From Melioribacteraceae bacterium (GTDB lineage: Bacteria > Bacteroidota > Ignavibacteria > Ignavibacteriales > Melioribacteraceae): a DNA stretch of 64,000 bases. Positions 47,180-53,915 of the stretch are shown here, in pieces. Where the stretch lies: assembly GCA_030584085.1 (NCBI GenBank), contig CP129490.1:2265511-2329510 (forward strand), written 5' to 3'. Positions within the stretch are counted from its first letter, which is position 1. Each line of letters opens with the position of its first letter. The translations under genes were made by a program, and so were the position numbers. Below the pieces are notes generated by a model. That model saw nothing but the letters and a program-made list of their open reading frames with translations. It had not been told where the DNA came from and did not search any database.

Positions 47180-47497
47180 TTATTTAGCTCCAAGAATTTT
47201 TTTAATATTGGGTATGTTTTCCAATAAAGCCGGTCTTAAATATGGCCTAGCACCAACTTTATGAGTCCCGAGCTCTACATAGACTCCATAAGTCACATTC
47301 GTACCAATTGAGGCCGTCATTTTATTACCCTCAAATTCAACTTGATAGTTGATCGAATCTCTCAAGCGTCCAGTATCAACTGGACACCTGAGTTTAGCTT
47401 CACTGACTACATACTCAGCGGCTAATTCTAATCTATCTCTGTAAATCCTCCTTAGAAGATCTTCGATTTTCGGAATATTCCATTCACTCTTAACCAT
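47180..47497 (-). CDS. HK97 gp10-like head-tail/tail completion protein
   Basis: A 105-residue protein with the HK97-gp10 pattern: a long N-terminal helix, CPVDTGRLRDSINYQVE, a short strand pair (ASIGTNVTYGVYVELGTHKV) and GARPYLRPALLEN. The family joins the tail to the head-tail connector. One base separates its stop from the tape measure start, so the two are coupled. The usual neighbours (major tail protein, connector) are absent. Confidence 0.82.
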   Translation of the reverse strand: MVKSEWNIPKIEDLLRRIYRDRLELAAEYVVSEAKLRCPVDTGRLRDSINYQVEFEGNKMTASIGTNVTYGVYVELGTHKVGARPYLRPALLENIPNIKKILGAK

Positions 47498-47508
47498 TGA
47501 TTAACTCC

Positions 47509-48276
47509 TTAAGAAAAATTTGATTCGGTAGCCCAATAACCTGGACTGCCGGAAAAGCCTAGATAATCGGCTTCGCTTTTGTTTTTCCTTGCATCAAACA
47601 CATGCACCTCAGAAATCGGTATAGGCAAAAAGGCATAGTCCTTTCCGATGGTGACGGTTTCTAAGAATTGTCTAGATAAAGAATATCCAATACAATTAAC
47701 TGTGTATGATACTCTTCTTTCTGTAGCTCCGATTTCATTTTCAAATTGTTGATTTAGTACAACTAATTTTGATTCGTTCTTGAAATTAATGTCATCAAGA
47801 AAATTGAGTTCGTTAAAGATTGCTGAGACATAATCAACTCGTCCCAATTGCATCGCTGTTTGAATCTCGTCCAGAATTCTTTCGAGATGTTTTTTATCTT
47901 TAGCACCTTTTTGCACCAAGTTAATTGCTGCATTGATCTGCATCTCGCCTGCAGTACGTTCCGATGGTTTTGTGACCGATGGTTCGGAACTCGATAACGG
48001 GTAAAGAGTTTGAGCTAGTTTTTTAAGTTGATATTTTTTTTCTTCAGCGAATTTTTCAATGAATTGCTTTGCCTCAGGAATGTAAGTTGCTCTGAGTTGG
48101 ATTCTCTTGGCCTCAGCTTGCTTTGTTAGTTCGGCCGGCATGATCTTGCTTTGGTTATCTGACAACCATTTTTTTAATTGATCCAAAGCGTTGTTATAAC
48201 CACGAATGGAATTTGTCAATTTGCTAAGTGCTCCATCGTTGATTAATTTCGAGCGTTCGATTATACGTGGATCCAT
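47509..48276 (-). CDS. phage-element protein of unknown function
   Basis: A 255-residue protein with a good ribosome binding site (AGGAG). The first 170 residues are helical and charged (NALDQLKKWLSDNQSK, YQLKKLAQTLYPL). The last 80 are a mixed domain (RRVSYTVNCIGYSLSRQFLE, FLPIPISEVHVFDARKN). It could be a structural or scaffolding-like protein because it precedes the gp10-like gene by 11 bases, but no family is recognised. Confidence 0.6.
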   Translation of the reverse strand: MDPRIIERSKLINDGALSKLTNSIRGYNNALDQLKKWLSDNQSKIMPAELTKQAEAKRIQLRATYIPEAKQFIEKFAEEKKYQLKKLAQTLYPLSSSEPSVTKPSERTAGEMQINAAINLVQKGAKDKKHLERILDEIQTAMQLGRVDYVSAIFNELNFLDDINFKNESKLVVLNQQFENEIGATERRVSYTVNCIGYSLSRQFLETVTIGKDYAFLPIPISEVHVFDARKNKSEADYLGFSGSPGYWATESNFS

Positions 48277-48280
48277 GATA

Positions 48281-48535
48281 CTATTCTCCTGTTTTGAATA
48301 ATGATTCTAGTTTATTTATGGTTTGTGCAAGTATTGCAGCATCTTTTTTTCTAATTGATCGAATTGATACTTTATTCCTTTGGAAGTCGGTTTTAATTTG
48401 TTCAAGGTTTTGGAGGCACTCAGTTATTAAAAGCGTGCTCCCTTGTTCCCTAGTCGGAATTTGTATCTCTTTTGTTACTTCATCTTTCGGAAGATGGTTA
48501 AATCTTTGTTTTATGTTATTAATTATAGTTTTCAT
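48281..48535 (-). CDS. small phage-element protein of unknown function
   Basis: An 84-residue, mainly helical basic protein (IINNIKQRFNHLPKDEV; CLQNLEQIKTDFQRN). It lies 4 bases upstream of the 255-residue protein gene, so both are cotranscribed. No family recognised. Confidence 0.5.
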   Translation of the reverse strand: MKTIINNIKQRFNHLPKDEVTKEIQIPTREQGSTLLITECLQNLEQIKTDFQRNKVSIRSIRKKDAAILAQTINKLESLFKTGE

Positions 48536-48603
48536 ATCTCACTTTATATTTAAGCTCCAAATAAAAAGCTTGTTTTTTATATAATTTGTTTGTGCTCCCA
48601 TGC

Positions 48604-49302
48604 TTAACGTGCTCCCTTTTTACGATAATCTTCACCATCAAACTTTAGTATTTCGCAAGTCGCAGCTAACCGGCTCCCAATTCGTGGATCGAGTGAATCG
48701 AATTCTTTAGGTGAAAAATTTGTGGTTATGATAAAGTCTTTTTCAGAATTGTAAAAAGCATTGATCAAGCTATATAAGTTCTCAGCTCGTGCCGGTGTGA
48801 AGTTCAAAGGTGAAAGATCGTCCAACAAAACAACATCAAATCCCAAATATTTTTTAACCGCGTATGACTTACTTTCAAAACGAGCGACCGATCCATTTAA
48901 TTCCTGGAAGAAATCTTCAGCAGGTAGAAATAAACATTTTGTTGATCTTACCACCGCTATTAATTTTCCGTCCTCCTCTTCTAAAACTGATTTGATACGA
49001 TAAGCATTCATATAGCGTGGTTTTTGTTTTTTAAGAATTGAAATCGCTAGATGAGTTTTTCCGGAACCGACTGTTCCAAACAATACCAATGATTTTTTAT
49101 CCGTATTACCTGCAGCAAACTTTTTGCATGAGTTTAATTTCTTTCTCGTTTCTTCATCAAACGGAATGAAGTTATCAAAAGATTTTTCCCGATAATATTC
49201 AGGCAAATTTTTTATTTCCGGAACACAAGATTCAAGCAGCTCATCAGAGCTCATCAGTTCCGTCAAAGACTGACCCATTTTCGCTTCGGCTTCCATGACC
49301 AT
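48604..49302 (-). CDS. DnaC/IstB-like ATPase, probable helicase loader
   Basis: A 232-residue AAA+ protein. Walker A is LFGTVGSGKTHLA, Walker B is FDVVLLDDLSP, sensor 1 is DFIITTNFSPKEF, and the arginine finger region is DPRIGSRLAATCE. It matches DnaC/DnaI-type loaders that bring the replicative helicase to a phage origin. It overlaps the putative initiator gene upstream by 59 bases if the first ATG is used; later in-frame ATGs exist at 49296 and 49278. Together they form the replication module of the element. Confidence 0.85.
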   Translation of the reverse strand: MVMEAEAKMGQSLTELMSSDELLESCVPEIKNLPEYYREKSFDNFIPFDEETRKKLNSCKKFAAGNTDKKSLVLFGTVGSGKTHLAISILKKQKPRYMNAYRIKSVLEEEDGKLIAVVRSTKCLFLPAEDFFQELNGSVARFESKSYAVKKYLGFDVVLLDDLSPLNFTPARAENLYSLINAFYNSEKDFIITTNFSPKEFDSLDPRIGSRLAATCEILKFDGEDYRKKGAR

Positions 49303-49948
49303 TTCGCTTTTCCCAATTTGTTTGATTTAATTCACCATCTTTTTTTAACCATGTCAAAACAGTAAGATATGTACTTACATATTTTTTCTTTTTTGTGTTT
49401 ACATGGTTTTCCATTGCTAAAAGTTTATCCTTTACTTTTTCTTCAGAATAATCTTTTAAAAGTTTTTTGCATTCATCAAGCGTTAATTGTTTTTCGAGTT
49501 TTGAAACATTCGGTAAGTTTTCAGAAACGAATTTTTGAAGAGAATGAATTTCATTTTCTTTAAAAACTTTATTAATAATTACATCTCCATTTTCAATTAC
49601 ATCTCCATTTTCCATATGTGGATCATATGTTTTTGATGTGTTATTCATATCTTCTTGTTTAGTTCTGTTCTTCCTTCTACTTTCAGCATATTTTTTGCGT
49701 TTTATTACTTCTTCTCTTAATCGCTTGTTATAAAATTTTCCATCCTTATCCTTTACATATTTATCCTTAATGGCATCCCAAACATCTTGTGATTGACATA
49801 TCACGATCATATCTTTTTCAGGTAATGAGTATTTATCAGCTAGATGACATAGTATTCTGGTATGCGCTCCGACTTGCTCATTTGAAAGGAAAGTTGTACC
49901 AACTATAAAATCTTGATAGTATAAAAGGAAAGCAGGATCTTTAGCCAT
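49244..49948 (-). CDS. putative phage replication initiator (DUF1376-like N-terminus)
   Basis: About 234 residues from the ATG at 49948, which lies one base past the stop of the upstream HTH gene; the longer frame starts at TTG. The N-terminal 90 residues (AFLLYYQDFIVGTTFLSNEQ, AHTRILCHLADKYSLPE, DGKFYNKRLREEVIKRK) resemble the DUF1376/replisome organiser winged helix. A charged linker follows, then a small helical C-terminal domain (LDECKKLLKDYSEEKVKDKL). Its position before the DnaC-like gene supports a role in origin recognition. The function is inferred. Confidence 0.68.
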   Translation of the reverse strand: MAKDPAFLLYYQDFIVGTTFLSNEQVGAHTRILCHLADKYSLPEKDMIVICQSQDVWDAIKDKYVKDKDGKFYNKRLREEVIKRKKYAESRRKNRTKQEDMNNTSKTYDPHMENGDVIENGDVIINKVFKENEIHSLQKFVSENLPNVSKLEKQLTLDECKKLLKDYSEEKVKDKLLAMENHVNTKKKKYVSTYLTVLTWLKKDGELNQTNWEKRNGHGSRSENGSVFDGTDEL

Positions 49949-49949
49949 C

Positions 49950-50168
49950 TTAATAACCCGCTGCTTTAGCTTCGATTTCTGAGTTTGTGGAAACTCGATT
50001 ACCGTTGACTTGATCCATGAGCTCGGATTCTTTAAATAAAGTTCGCGACCCAATTTTATAATGAGGGATTTCTTTTAGGAAGCACTTTTTGTAAACTGTA
50101 CTTTTCTGGATTCTTAGAAGTTGTGAAACTTCATCAACTGTTAAGAAGCTTTCTTTTTGGTTTGGCAT
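49950..50168 (-). CDS. helix-turn-helix DNA-binding protein (excisionase/MerR-type HTH_17)
   Basis: A 72-residue protein with FLTVDEVSQLLRIQKSTVYK as the HTH and HYKIGSRTLFKESELMDQV as the wing, typical of Xis/AlpA-like proteins. The stop abuts the initiator start. It could act as excisionase, as a regulator of the replication module, or both. The element encodes a second protein of this type at 52040-52219. Confidence 0.78.
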   Translation of the reverse strand: MPNQKESFLTVDEVSQLLRIQKSTVYKKCFLKEIPHYKIGSRTLFKESELMDQVNGNRVSTNSEIEAKAAGY

Positions 50169-50267
50169 TTTTTCGCTCCATCATTTTTTATTGTGATTTC
50201 TAGCGAAAAAATAAGATGTATTTTTAAGGAGTGTTAGTCGAAAAAAATCGAAAAAAATCGAATGGTT

Positions 50268-50756
50268 TTACTTAAATAAATTCTCCATTTTTTCTGTTGG
50301 CATTGCACCCTCAGTATTGAGTCTGATTTTGCTCATGGCATCCGATATATCTTTATTATTTACATTATCACCCTGAATCGTGAAATGACTAGCTAGCATT
50401 TTTAAGTCTTTTTTAATGTAACCACCACTGATTAACCTATCCATAATAAAAGCAAAATCTTTAATCTTACCATCGAAATTAATTTTATTATCAAGCTGCT
50501 GTTTTAAATCAGGAAGTTTTTTTTCATAATACTCAATTTCATTAATACACAATTTGTATGATCTGTAAAGGCTGTTGGCTTCATCGTCAACACGATTATT
50601 ATTAACCTCATGTTCTTTAATTATATCATCAATGTTTCGTTTTCCAATTTCACGTTTTAACCAATAAACATAAGCTAGTTTATCCGAATCTTTTTTTAAC
50701 TGCTCTAAGTGCTTTCTTATCTTACTTACGCTGAATTCAAAAGTTTGATTTTTCAT
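50268..50756 (-). CDS. phage-element protein of unknown function, behind a structured leader
   Basis: A 162-residue charged helical protein (IRKHLEQLKKDSDKLAYVYW, CINEIEYYEKKLPDLKQQLD). It recalls in general composition RteC-like regulatory proteins of Bacteroidota elements, but that is not a firm match. TGGTGG precedes the ATG. Its 5' leader contains the three-way-junction RNA and terminator at 50770-50844, so its expression is probably controlled by attenuation. Confidence 0.55.
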   Translation of the reverse strand: MKNQTFEFSVSKIRKHLEQLKKDSDKLAYVYWLKREIGKRNIDDIIKEHEVNNNRVDDEANSLYRSYKLCINEIEYYEKKLPDLKQQLDNKINFDGKIKDFAFIMDRLISGGYIKKDLKMLASHFTIQGDNVNNKDISDAMSKIRLNTEGAMPTEKMENLFK

Positions 50757-50769
50757 AACACCACCAAAT

Positions 50770-50844
50770 AAAAAAGCCCGTCTGAATCTCGGTTATGCTG
50801 TTTCCCGCAGCACCGGAATTTCTTCCGGAAGATTCAAACGAGCT
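50770..50844 (-). ncRNA. three-way-junction RNA ending in an intrinsic terminator
   Basis: On the minus strand AGCTCGTTTGAATCT pairs with AGATTCAGACGGGCT (15 bp, two G-U pairs that only work on this strand). It encloses CCGGAA-GAAA-TTCCGG and TGCTG-CGGGAAA-CAGCA. Six T residues follow the closing stem directly. It is either a cis-acting attenuator for the 162-residue protein or a free small RNA of about 100 nt. I recognise no known RNA family. Confidence 0.7.
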
Positions 50845-51064
50845 ATATAAAATTATTCTTGGTAGCATGGGAAATTGTATAACCTTTCGTTAAAAAATAT
50901 CAACACAAGAAAATAGATAAGTATTTTTTTAGAGTAAAATTATTAATAACATTTTTTTTATTGGTAATTCTCTCAATGCTGTTACCCCTCTGTTACTTAT
51001 CCGGTCATAATGTTTATTTCAGCACAAAAAACAGTTAATTAATATTTAAGGTGAAAATGTAAAG
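50845..51064. other. non-coding stretch, part of a 308-base gap between element genes
   Basis: Apart from the promoter at 50876-50903, I see no gene here. The stretch is very AT-rich. Confidence 0.5.
50876..50903 (-). promoter_or_regulatory. probable promoter of the structured RNA
   Basis: On the minus strand TTGATA (50903-50898), 16-base spacer, TATACA (50881-50876). A start a few bases downstream would give a leader of roughly 110 nt containing the three-way junction. Confidence 0.5.
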
Positions 51065-51619
51065 CTATATTTTAACCTCTTCAACAAACATTTCTTTTAT
51101 CGTATCATCGATATATGTTAGTAACATGCTAAAAGTTTGATGTCGGATTTTATCGATTTCTTTTTCTATCTCTGATAAAGTTCTCCTTTGTAATAATACT
51201 TGGTGTAATGCTTCTTGATACGCTTCACTTATTGACTTTCCTTTTATTCTGGCATTATAACCATTTGAAATTTTGCACTCAATACCATTCACTTTTTGAA
51301 AAGCCATTTTTTGAAAATTAATAATCTCTGCTTTTGTTAAATCATGTTCAAATATGTCTTTTGGACTTGGTGAAAACTCTTGCCTGTTCAATAGTGATTC
51401 AACAAAATTAAGGAAATCGTTTTCCCTAGCAATTTCATTTTTTATTCTTAATCTCTCACCTAATATCTCAGCAGGTTTTTTCATTATTGCTTTATGTCTT
51501 TTATTTCTTTTAGCTGCATGAGTTAAAGACGGACTTTGAAGTATATCCCGGTCTTTTGGTTCATATAGAAAGTTATATTGTTTCCTTGCTGTGTTTACTC
51601 TTTTTAGTTGTGCTCTCAT
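51065..51619 (-). CDS. phage-element protein of unknown function
   Basis: A 184-residue basic helical protein with a good ribosome binding site (GAGGGTGAG). Notable segments are LTHAAKRNKRHKAIMKKPAE and KAEIINFQKMAFQKVNGIEC. The basic N-terminus suggests nucleic-acid binding. No family recognised. It follows the 94-residue protein gene after about 28 bases and is probably transcribed from the operator-controlled promoter near 52004. Confidence 0.58.
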   Translation of the reverse strand: MRAQLKRVNTARKQYNFLYEPKDRDILQSPSLTHAAKRNKRHKAIMKKPAEILGERLRIKNEIARENDFLNFVESLLNRQEFSPSPKDIFEHDLTKAEIINFQKMAFQKVNGIECKISNGYNARIKGKSISEAYQEALHQVLLQRRTLSEIEKEIDKIRHQTFSMLLTYIDDTIKEMFVEEVKI

Positions 51620-51647
51620 ATCTCACCCTCTTTCGTTATTTTTCAAC

Positions 51648-51935
51648 TTAAGCATTGATTTTTATCTCTTCTTTGAGTTCTCCCGTTTCTAGATAATCAA
51701 TAACATTATGAATTCGGCTTTCAGAAACTTCAAAAGGTGTAAAATCGAAAATATTTTCAAATCCAAATTCATTGCTTAAATGTGCTAAATGACTTCTGAG
51801 TGCTAATAGAGTATTGTTTACATTTTCTAATTGTTCAATAGCACAAAAGTTATCACGCTGCAGGTCTTTAATTTTTGCAGGATCTAAATTGTTTTCAGTA
51901 ATTAACGTGTTTTGTGTTTCAATACTTGTTGACAT
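51648..51935 (-). CDS. small phage-element protein of unknown function
   Basis: About 95 residues from the ATG at 51935, chosen for its perfect GGAGG site; the longer frame would read through the promoter region. It is acidic and mostly helical (AIEQLENVNNTLLALRSHLA, then a short motif FDFTPFEVSESRIHNVIDYL). It is the first gene transcribed from the promoter at 51990-52018, which carries the palindromic operator. It may be an early regulator. Confidence 0.58.
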   Translation of the reverse strand: MSTSIETQNTLITENNLDPAKIKDLQRDNFCAIEQLENVNNTLLALRSHLAHLSNEFGFENIFDFTPFEVSESRIHNVIDYLETGELKEEIKINA

Positions 51936-51989
51936 AAAGCCTCCATTTGTTTTTGTTAAATTATATTTATTACATCCCATAGAAGAAAA

Positions 51990-52018
51990 CTTATATTCAT
52001 TACTTGACACTGTGTCAA
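51990..52018 (-). promoter_or_regulatory. promoter with palindromic operator, copy 1
   Basis: On the minus strand TTGACA, 17-base spacer, TATAAG. The 15-bp perfect palindrome TTGACACAGTGTCAA (52004-52018) starts at the -35 box. It drives the 51935 gene. Confidence 0.75.
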
Positions 52019-52039
52019 ATAATTAAGCAAAAAAATAGA

Positions 52040-52219
52040 TTACATTGATTTTGTTCTTTCATTCATAATTATTGCAATCGACCCATCCGACAGTCTGATA
52101 TAATCTCGATTAACTTCAAGCTTATTATTCTGAATCCAATTGTAAATAGTTTGTCTTGATAATCCCTTGTGATTTGCAAAATCTCTGACAGTGTAATATT
52201 TTGAATTAACTTTTCCCAT
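52040..52219 (-). CDS. small helix-turn-helix protein, probable excisionase
   Basis: A 59-residue protein. Its HTH is YYTVRDFANHKGLSRQTIYN, followed by a wing-like segment (NKLEVNRDYIRLSDGSIAII). This is the Xis/HTH_17 fold seen next to many tyrosine integrases. A palindromic operator-promoter lies immediately upstream and the second copy just downstream. The predicted transcription start is only a few bases before the ATG, so the mRNA may be nearly leaderless. It is a candidate both for excisionase and for the repressor of the twin operators. Confidence 0.75.
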   Translation of the reverse strand: MGKVNSKYYTVRDFANHKGLSRQTIYNWIQNNKLEVNRDYIRLSDGSIAIIMNERTKSM

Positions 52220-52230
52220 ATCTCATTTCA

Positions 52231-52259
52231 ATAATAAAAATCTTTTGACACAGTGTCAA
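52231..52259 (-). promoter_or_regulatory. promoter with palindromic operator, copy 2
   Basis: On the minus strand TTGACA, 17-base spacer, TATTAT, ending 11 bases before the ATG at 52219. The 15-bp palindrome TTGACACTGTGTCAA (52245-52259) starts at the -35 box and matches copy 1 except for the central base. Confidence 0.78.
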
Positions 52260-52288
52260 CAATAAAATTTAATACCAATTCTTTTTTC

Positions 52289-52408
52289 TTAAGTCAATAA
52301 TCTCAAATCAAATTTCGCTTTTAAATCGCTTCTAAGGCTCGATCTTTCGAGAGGACTAGGAAATCCTCTCATGTGCTCACTTAATTGCAGCCTTGCAGCG
52401 TTCCCCAT
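52289..52408 (-). CDS. possible 39-residue ORF downstream of integrase
   Basis: An ATG 19 bases after the integrase stop opens a 39-codon frame (GNAARLQLSEHMRGFPSPLE near the start, DLKAKFDLRLLT at the end). The stretch is richer in G+C than its neighbours and also holds a 7-bp hairpin (GAGAGGA/TCCTCTC). It may instead be a structured RNA or a terminator-like region. No ribosome binding site is clear. Confidence 0.25.
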   Translation of the reverse strand: MGNAARLQLSEHMRGFPSPLERSSLRSDLKAKFDLRLLT

Positions 52409-52427
52409 TTAAATGGTGCGATTCTGT

Positions 52428-53666
52428 TTAACCACCTAAATCATATTTTGGCAATTTTGAAATAGCCTTTTTTCTTTCTTGATCAGTAACATGGATATAT
52501 TTTAAAGAAGTCTCGTATTTCTTATGACACATCAATTCTTGTATTATTTCAGCCCGCTTATCAACTATCCTAGCTAAACTGGTTCCAAAGGTATGACGGC
52601 CGTAATGGAATGATAACTCTTTATTAACTTTTGCAGCTTTAGCCCATTTTTTTAATTGAGTGTTTACAGTTGGAAGAGTTGGAAGATCAAAAACCTTTCT
52701 ATCCGGAAGCGGTTTCACATTTAAAGGCAATCTCATATTTAATATTTCAAGTGCTGAATCACCTAGAGGCGCATCAAAGTTTTCTGTTTCGGTTTTTTGG
52801 ATTGTCATATTAAATCTACCATCGCGAATATTTTTCCACTTAAGTGCCTCCACATCGCACCATCTTAATCCGGTAAAACAAGAAAATAAAAATGCATCTC
52901 TTATTTCTTTTCGGGTGAATGGTTTTTCAATTAATTGCTTCAATTCATCTTCATCAAGAAATTTTAATTTTGACTCTAGCTTTTTATTTGACTTACTTGG
53001 TGCTTTTGGTTTATCAACTCGACCCAAATATTTACTTGGATTTTCTGTAATATAACCCTCCAGGACTAACTCATTCAATACCCTGTTAAGTTTGCTGTAA
53101 TACATGTGCACCGTATTGCGATGTAATTTTTGTGCACTCAGAAAGGCTACAAAGTTTTTAACAAAGTCGCGGTTAACATCTCGGATTTTTATCAACTGAT
53201 CTTTATAGGCTACTTTAATAAAATCGGTTAACCATCCTAAAGTAGATTCATAATTCTTATGGGTAGTTTTCGGCTTCTCTCTTTCTTTCTTTTGGACACC
53301 AACATTATCCTTAACCTTAAGATTGCTTGTATAGGTAGTAAAGTATTGGAGGAAAGATTTTGAATTATCCTTTGTAGATATTCCGTTCAATTCATTATTT
53401 AATTCTTGTTCTCTCTTAATCCTAATCGCTCGGACTTCGCTTTTAATTTCTGCTTTTTTTTCTTTTGTCATCCATTTGTAGATATACTTATTCAAAAATT
53501 CATACCGTCTTTTATACCTGAGCTTAAAGAGCTCCCTATATCTATCAGGATCCTTTCTTTTCAATTCGGCTGTTGGTGTTGGAATGTTTTTGTTTGTTTC
53601 GGTAATATCTAAGTAGTAAGAAATGGTACCATCTTTTAAAACTTTTTGTCTCTCAATCACTCTCAT
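52428..53666 (-). CDS. tyrosine recombinase/phage integrase
   Basis: A 412-residue integrase. The N-terminal arm-binding part (IERQKVLKDGTISYYLDITE) and SAM-like core-binding domain (about residues 120-215) precede the catalytic domain. Active-site residues are Arg in FTGLRWCDVEALKW, Lys in TIQKTETENF, His and Arg in FHYGRHTFGTSLA, and Tyr in TSLKYIHVT near the end. Length and layout match Bacteroidota-type element integrases. It reads away from the right attachment region, which lies just upstream of its start. Confidence 0.94.
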   Translation of the reverse strand: MRVIERQKVLKDGTISYYLDITETNKNIPTPTAELKRKDPDRYRELFKLRYKRRYEFLNKYIYKWMTKEKKAEIKSEVRAIRIKREQELNNELNGISTKDNSKSFLQYFTTYTSNLKVKDNVGVQKKEREKPKTTHKNYESTLGWLTDFIKVAYKDQLIKIRDVNRDFVKNFVAFLSAQKLHRNTVHMYYSKLNRVLNELVLEGYITENPSKYLGRVDKPKAPSKSNKKLESKLKFLDEDELKQLIEKPFTRKEIRDAFLFSCFTGLRWCDVEALKWKNIRDGRFNMTIQKTETENFDAPLGDSALEILNMRLPLNVKPLPDRKVFDLPTLPTVNTQLKKWAKAAKVNKELSFHYGRHTFGTSLARIVDKRAEIIQELMCHKKYETSLKYIHVTDQERKKAISKLPKYDLGG

Positions 53667-53687
53667 TTTTTCACCTCTAATTAGTCG

Positions 53688-53718
53688 AGTAACGAATGAG
53701 TAACAAAATAAGTAACAA
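53688..53718. repeat. arm-type repeats inside right end
   Basis: AGTAACGA at 53688 and AGTAACAA at 53699 and 53711, spaced 11 and 12 bases. They match the left-end cluster and lie just upstream of the integrase gene. Confidence 0.6.
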
Positions 53719-53849
53719 AAATTAGTAAAACAAGTAAAAACAGATCATAAGAAAAAGTATATGTAAGTCGTTGTATTGTATGAAGTTAGAGCAATAAATC
53801 ACAATAAATCAAAAAGTGTAAAAACGCTTAAAAAAGGCATGCTATATTT

Positions 53850-53862
53850 ATAGTCTAAATAT
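53850..53862. repeat. right attachment site core (attR candidate)
   Basis: ATAGTCTAAATAT, identical to 44002-44014. It abuts the T-run of the BMC operon terminator. Confidence 0.65.
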
Positions 53863-53887
53863 AAAAAAACTCCACATAGAGTGGAGT
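53863..53887 (-). terminator. terminator of the BMC shell gene pair
   Basis: On the minus strand ACTCCAC/GTGGAGT forms a 7-bp stem with a 5-base loop, followed by seven T residues. It lies about 30 bases after the stop of the second shell gene. Confidence 0.85.
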
Positions 53888-53915
53888 TCAAAAAAAAAGA
53901 TACATTGAAATTTAT

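Larger units (their letters stand above)
44002..53862. mobile_element. integrated phage-like element (satellite or prophage remnant), about 9.9 kb
   Basis: Bounded by a perfect 13-bp direct repeat (44002-44014 and 53850-53862), with matching repeat clusters just inside each end. All genes run leftward from the integrase at the right end: integrase, small HTH protein, several unknowns, second HTH, putative replication initiator, DnaC-like loader, small proteins, gp10-like protein and tape measure. No terminase, portal, capsid, protease, tail tube or lysis gene is recognised. That suits either a satellite using a helper phage or a deletion remnant. Host genes on both sides are unrelated (YbbR to the left, BMC shell to the right). 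The exact boundaries are inferred from the repeats. Confidence 0.75.

Noticed and set aside
50220-50260. Short direct repeat of AAAAAATCG as a CRISPR-like or iteron array
   Set aside because: Only two adjacent copies in a low-complexity stretch, with no spacers.
52262-52427. Possible tRNA or tRNA remnant downstream of the integrase
   Set aside because: Stems and a TCGA-containing loop are present, but no cloverleaf with anticodon and acceptor stem can be built on either strand.
53709-53849. tRNA gene as integration target at the right end of the element
   Set aside because: No tRNA fold was found. The repeat core instead lies between a terminator and the ybbR start.
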